This document shows, in pieces, positions 63,946 through 64,000 of a DNA stretch of 64,000 nt. The DNA is taken from assembly GCA_964423745.1 (NCBI GenBank), contig CAYRGG010000001.1:124001-188000 (forward strand), written 5' to 3'. Within the stretch, counting starts at the first letter, position 1; the number at the start of each line of letters is the position of its first letter. This DNA comes from CAYRGG01 sp964423745 (lineage in GTDB: Bacteria; Pseudomonadota; Gammaproteobacteria; Competibacterales; Competibacteraceae). The position numbers and the translations under genes were made by a program. Below the pieces are notes generated by a model, which worked only from the letters and a program-made list of their open reading frames with translations, was not told where the DNA came from and did not search any database.

Positions 63946-64000
63946 CAACCGCTTCAACTAGACCGCCATCGGCAACTTGAACTCCCGGGTTAATCGGTTA
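63940..64000 (+). other. Start of a possible attC recombination site, cut by the window end
   Basis: GCCTAAC begins at 63940, followed by AACCGCTTCAAC, which resembles the outer and inner left arms of attC sites. CTTGAAC and GGTTA appear further on, but the matching GTTAGGC right end would lie beyond 64000. It overlaps the stop codon of the small gene, as attC sites often do. Confidence 0.45.

Overview
The window looks like chromosome from a halotolerant gammaproteobacterium, plausibly near the Chromatiales or other sulfur-oxidising lineages. The evidence is the mnmA-hflD pair, the tmk-holB-pilZ-tatD-nudix run, a high-potential iron-sulfur protein (HiPIP), and a two-gene pathway making glycine betaine from glycine. 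This placement is inference from gene content; there is no rRNA marker. I see no rRNA, tRNA, CRISPR array, prophage or replication origin.

Layout. 89-7234 (+): a MalT-type LuxR regulator, then an RND efflux adaptor and pump. 7246-7945: palindromic repeats and the tail of a decayed Rpn-type nuclease. 7945-11661: an exported helical protein, a glycerophosphodiesterase, an HNH nuclease with a small partner, and a Tat-exported aldo/keto reductase with a DUF6064 membrane protein. 11868-15228 (-): a KaiC-like double ATPase and a GGDEF-EAL protein. 15357-18483 (-): a TAXI-type TRAP transporter. 18484-19382: a long AT-rich leader before the betaine genes (19383-21041, +). 21220-27613 (-): a close-packed five-gene redox unit of a response-regulator/FAD reductase fusion, a cNMP-domain histidine kinase, an IorAB-like molybdenum hydroxylase and a diheme cytochrome. 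27992-29553: small exported proteins and a Uma2 nuclease. 29785-30903 (+): an ISAzo13-like transposase whose catalytic triad appears lost.

31196-38914 holds what I consider the most interesting system. Two periplasmic binding proteins, a TorS-like kinase and a lone receiver form a minus-strand operon with no transporter genes, convergent with a REC-PAS-GGDEF-EAL protein. 39051-45661 (-) is ppk1 followed by a second RND pump. 45815-52286 (-) is another sensory-looking operon: a small PstS-like protein, an outer-membrane barrel, a membrane GGDEF-EAL protein and an ABC exporter.

52667-58353 (+) is housekeeping: mnmA, hflD, HiPIP, tmk, holB, PilZ, TatD and a CoA-type Nudix hydrolase. 58359-62092 has small or accessory genes and a P-type ATPase with a large internal deletion. 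The right edge carries tenA, a DUF2283 remnant and a PIN toxin/small-protein pair bounded by GTTAGGC and GCCTAAC, as in an integron cassette.

Three full GGDEF-EAL proteins, a PilZ protein, two kinases and three extracytoplasmic binding proteins of sensory or transport type make this window rich in environmental signalling. Several genes begin with TTG, and many starts were chosen by Shine-Dalgarno position.
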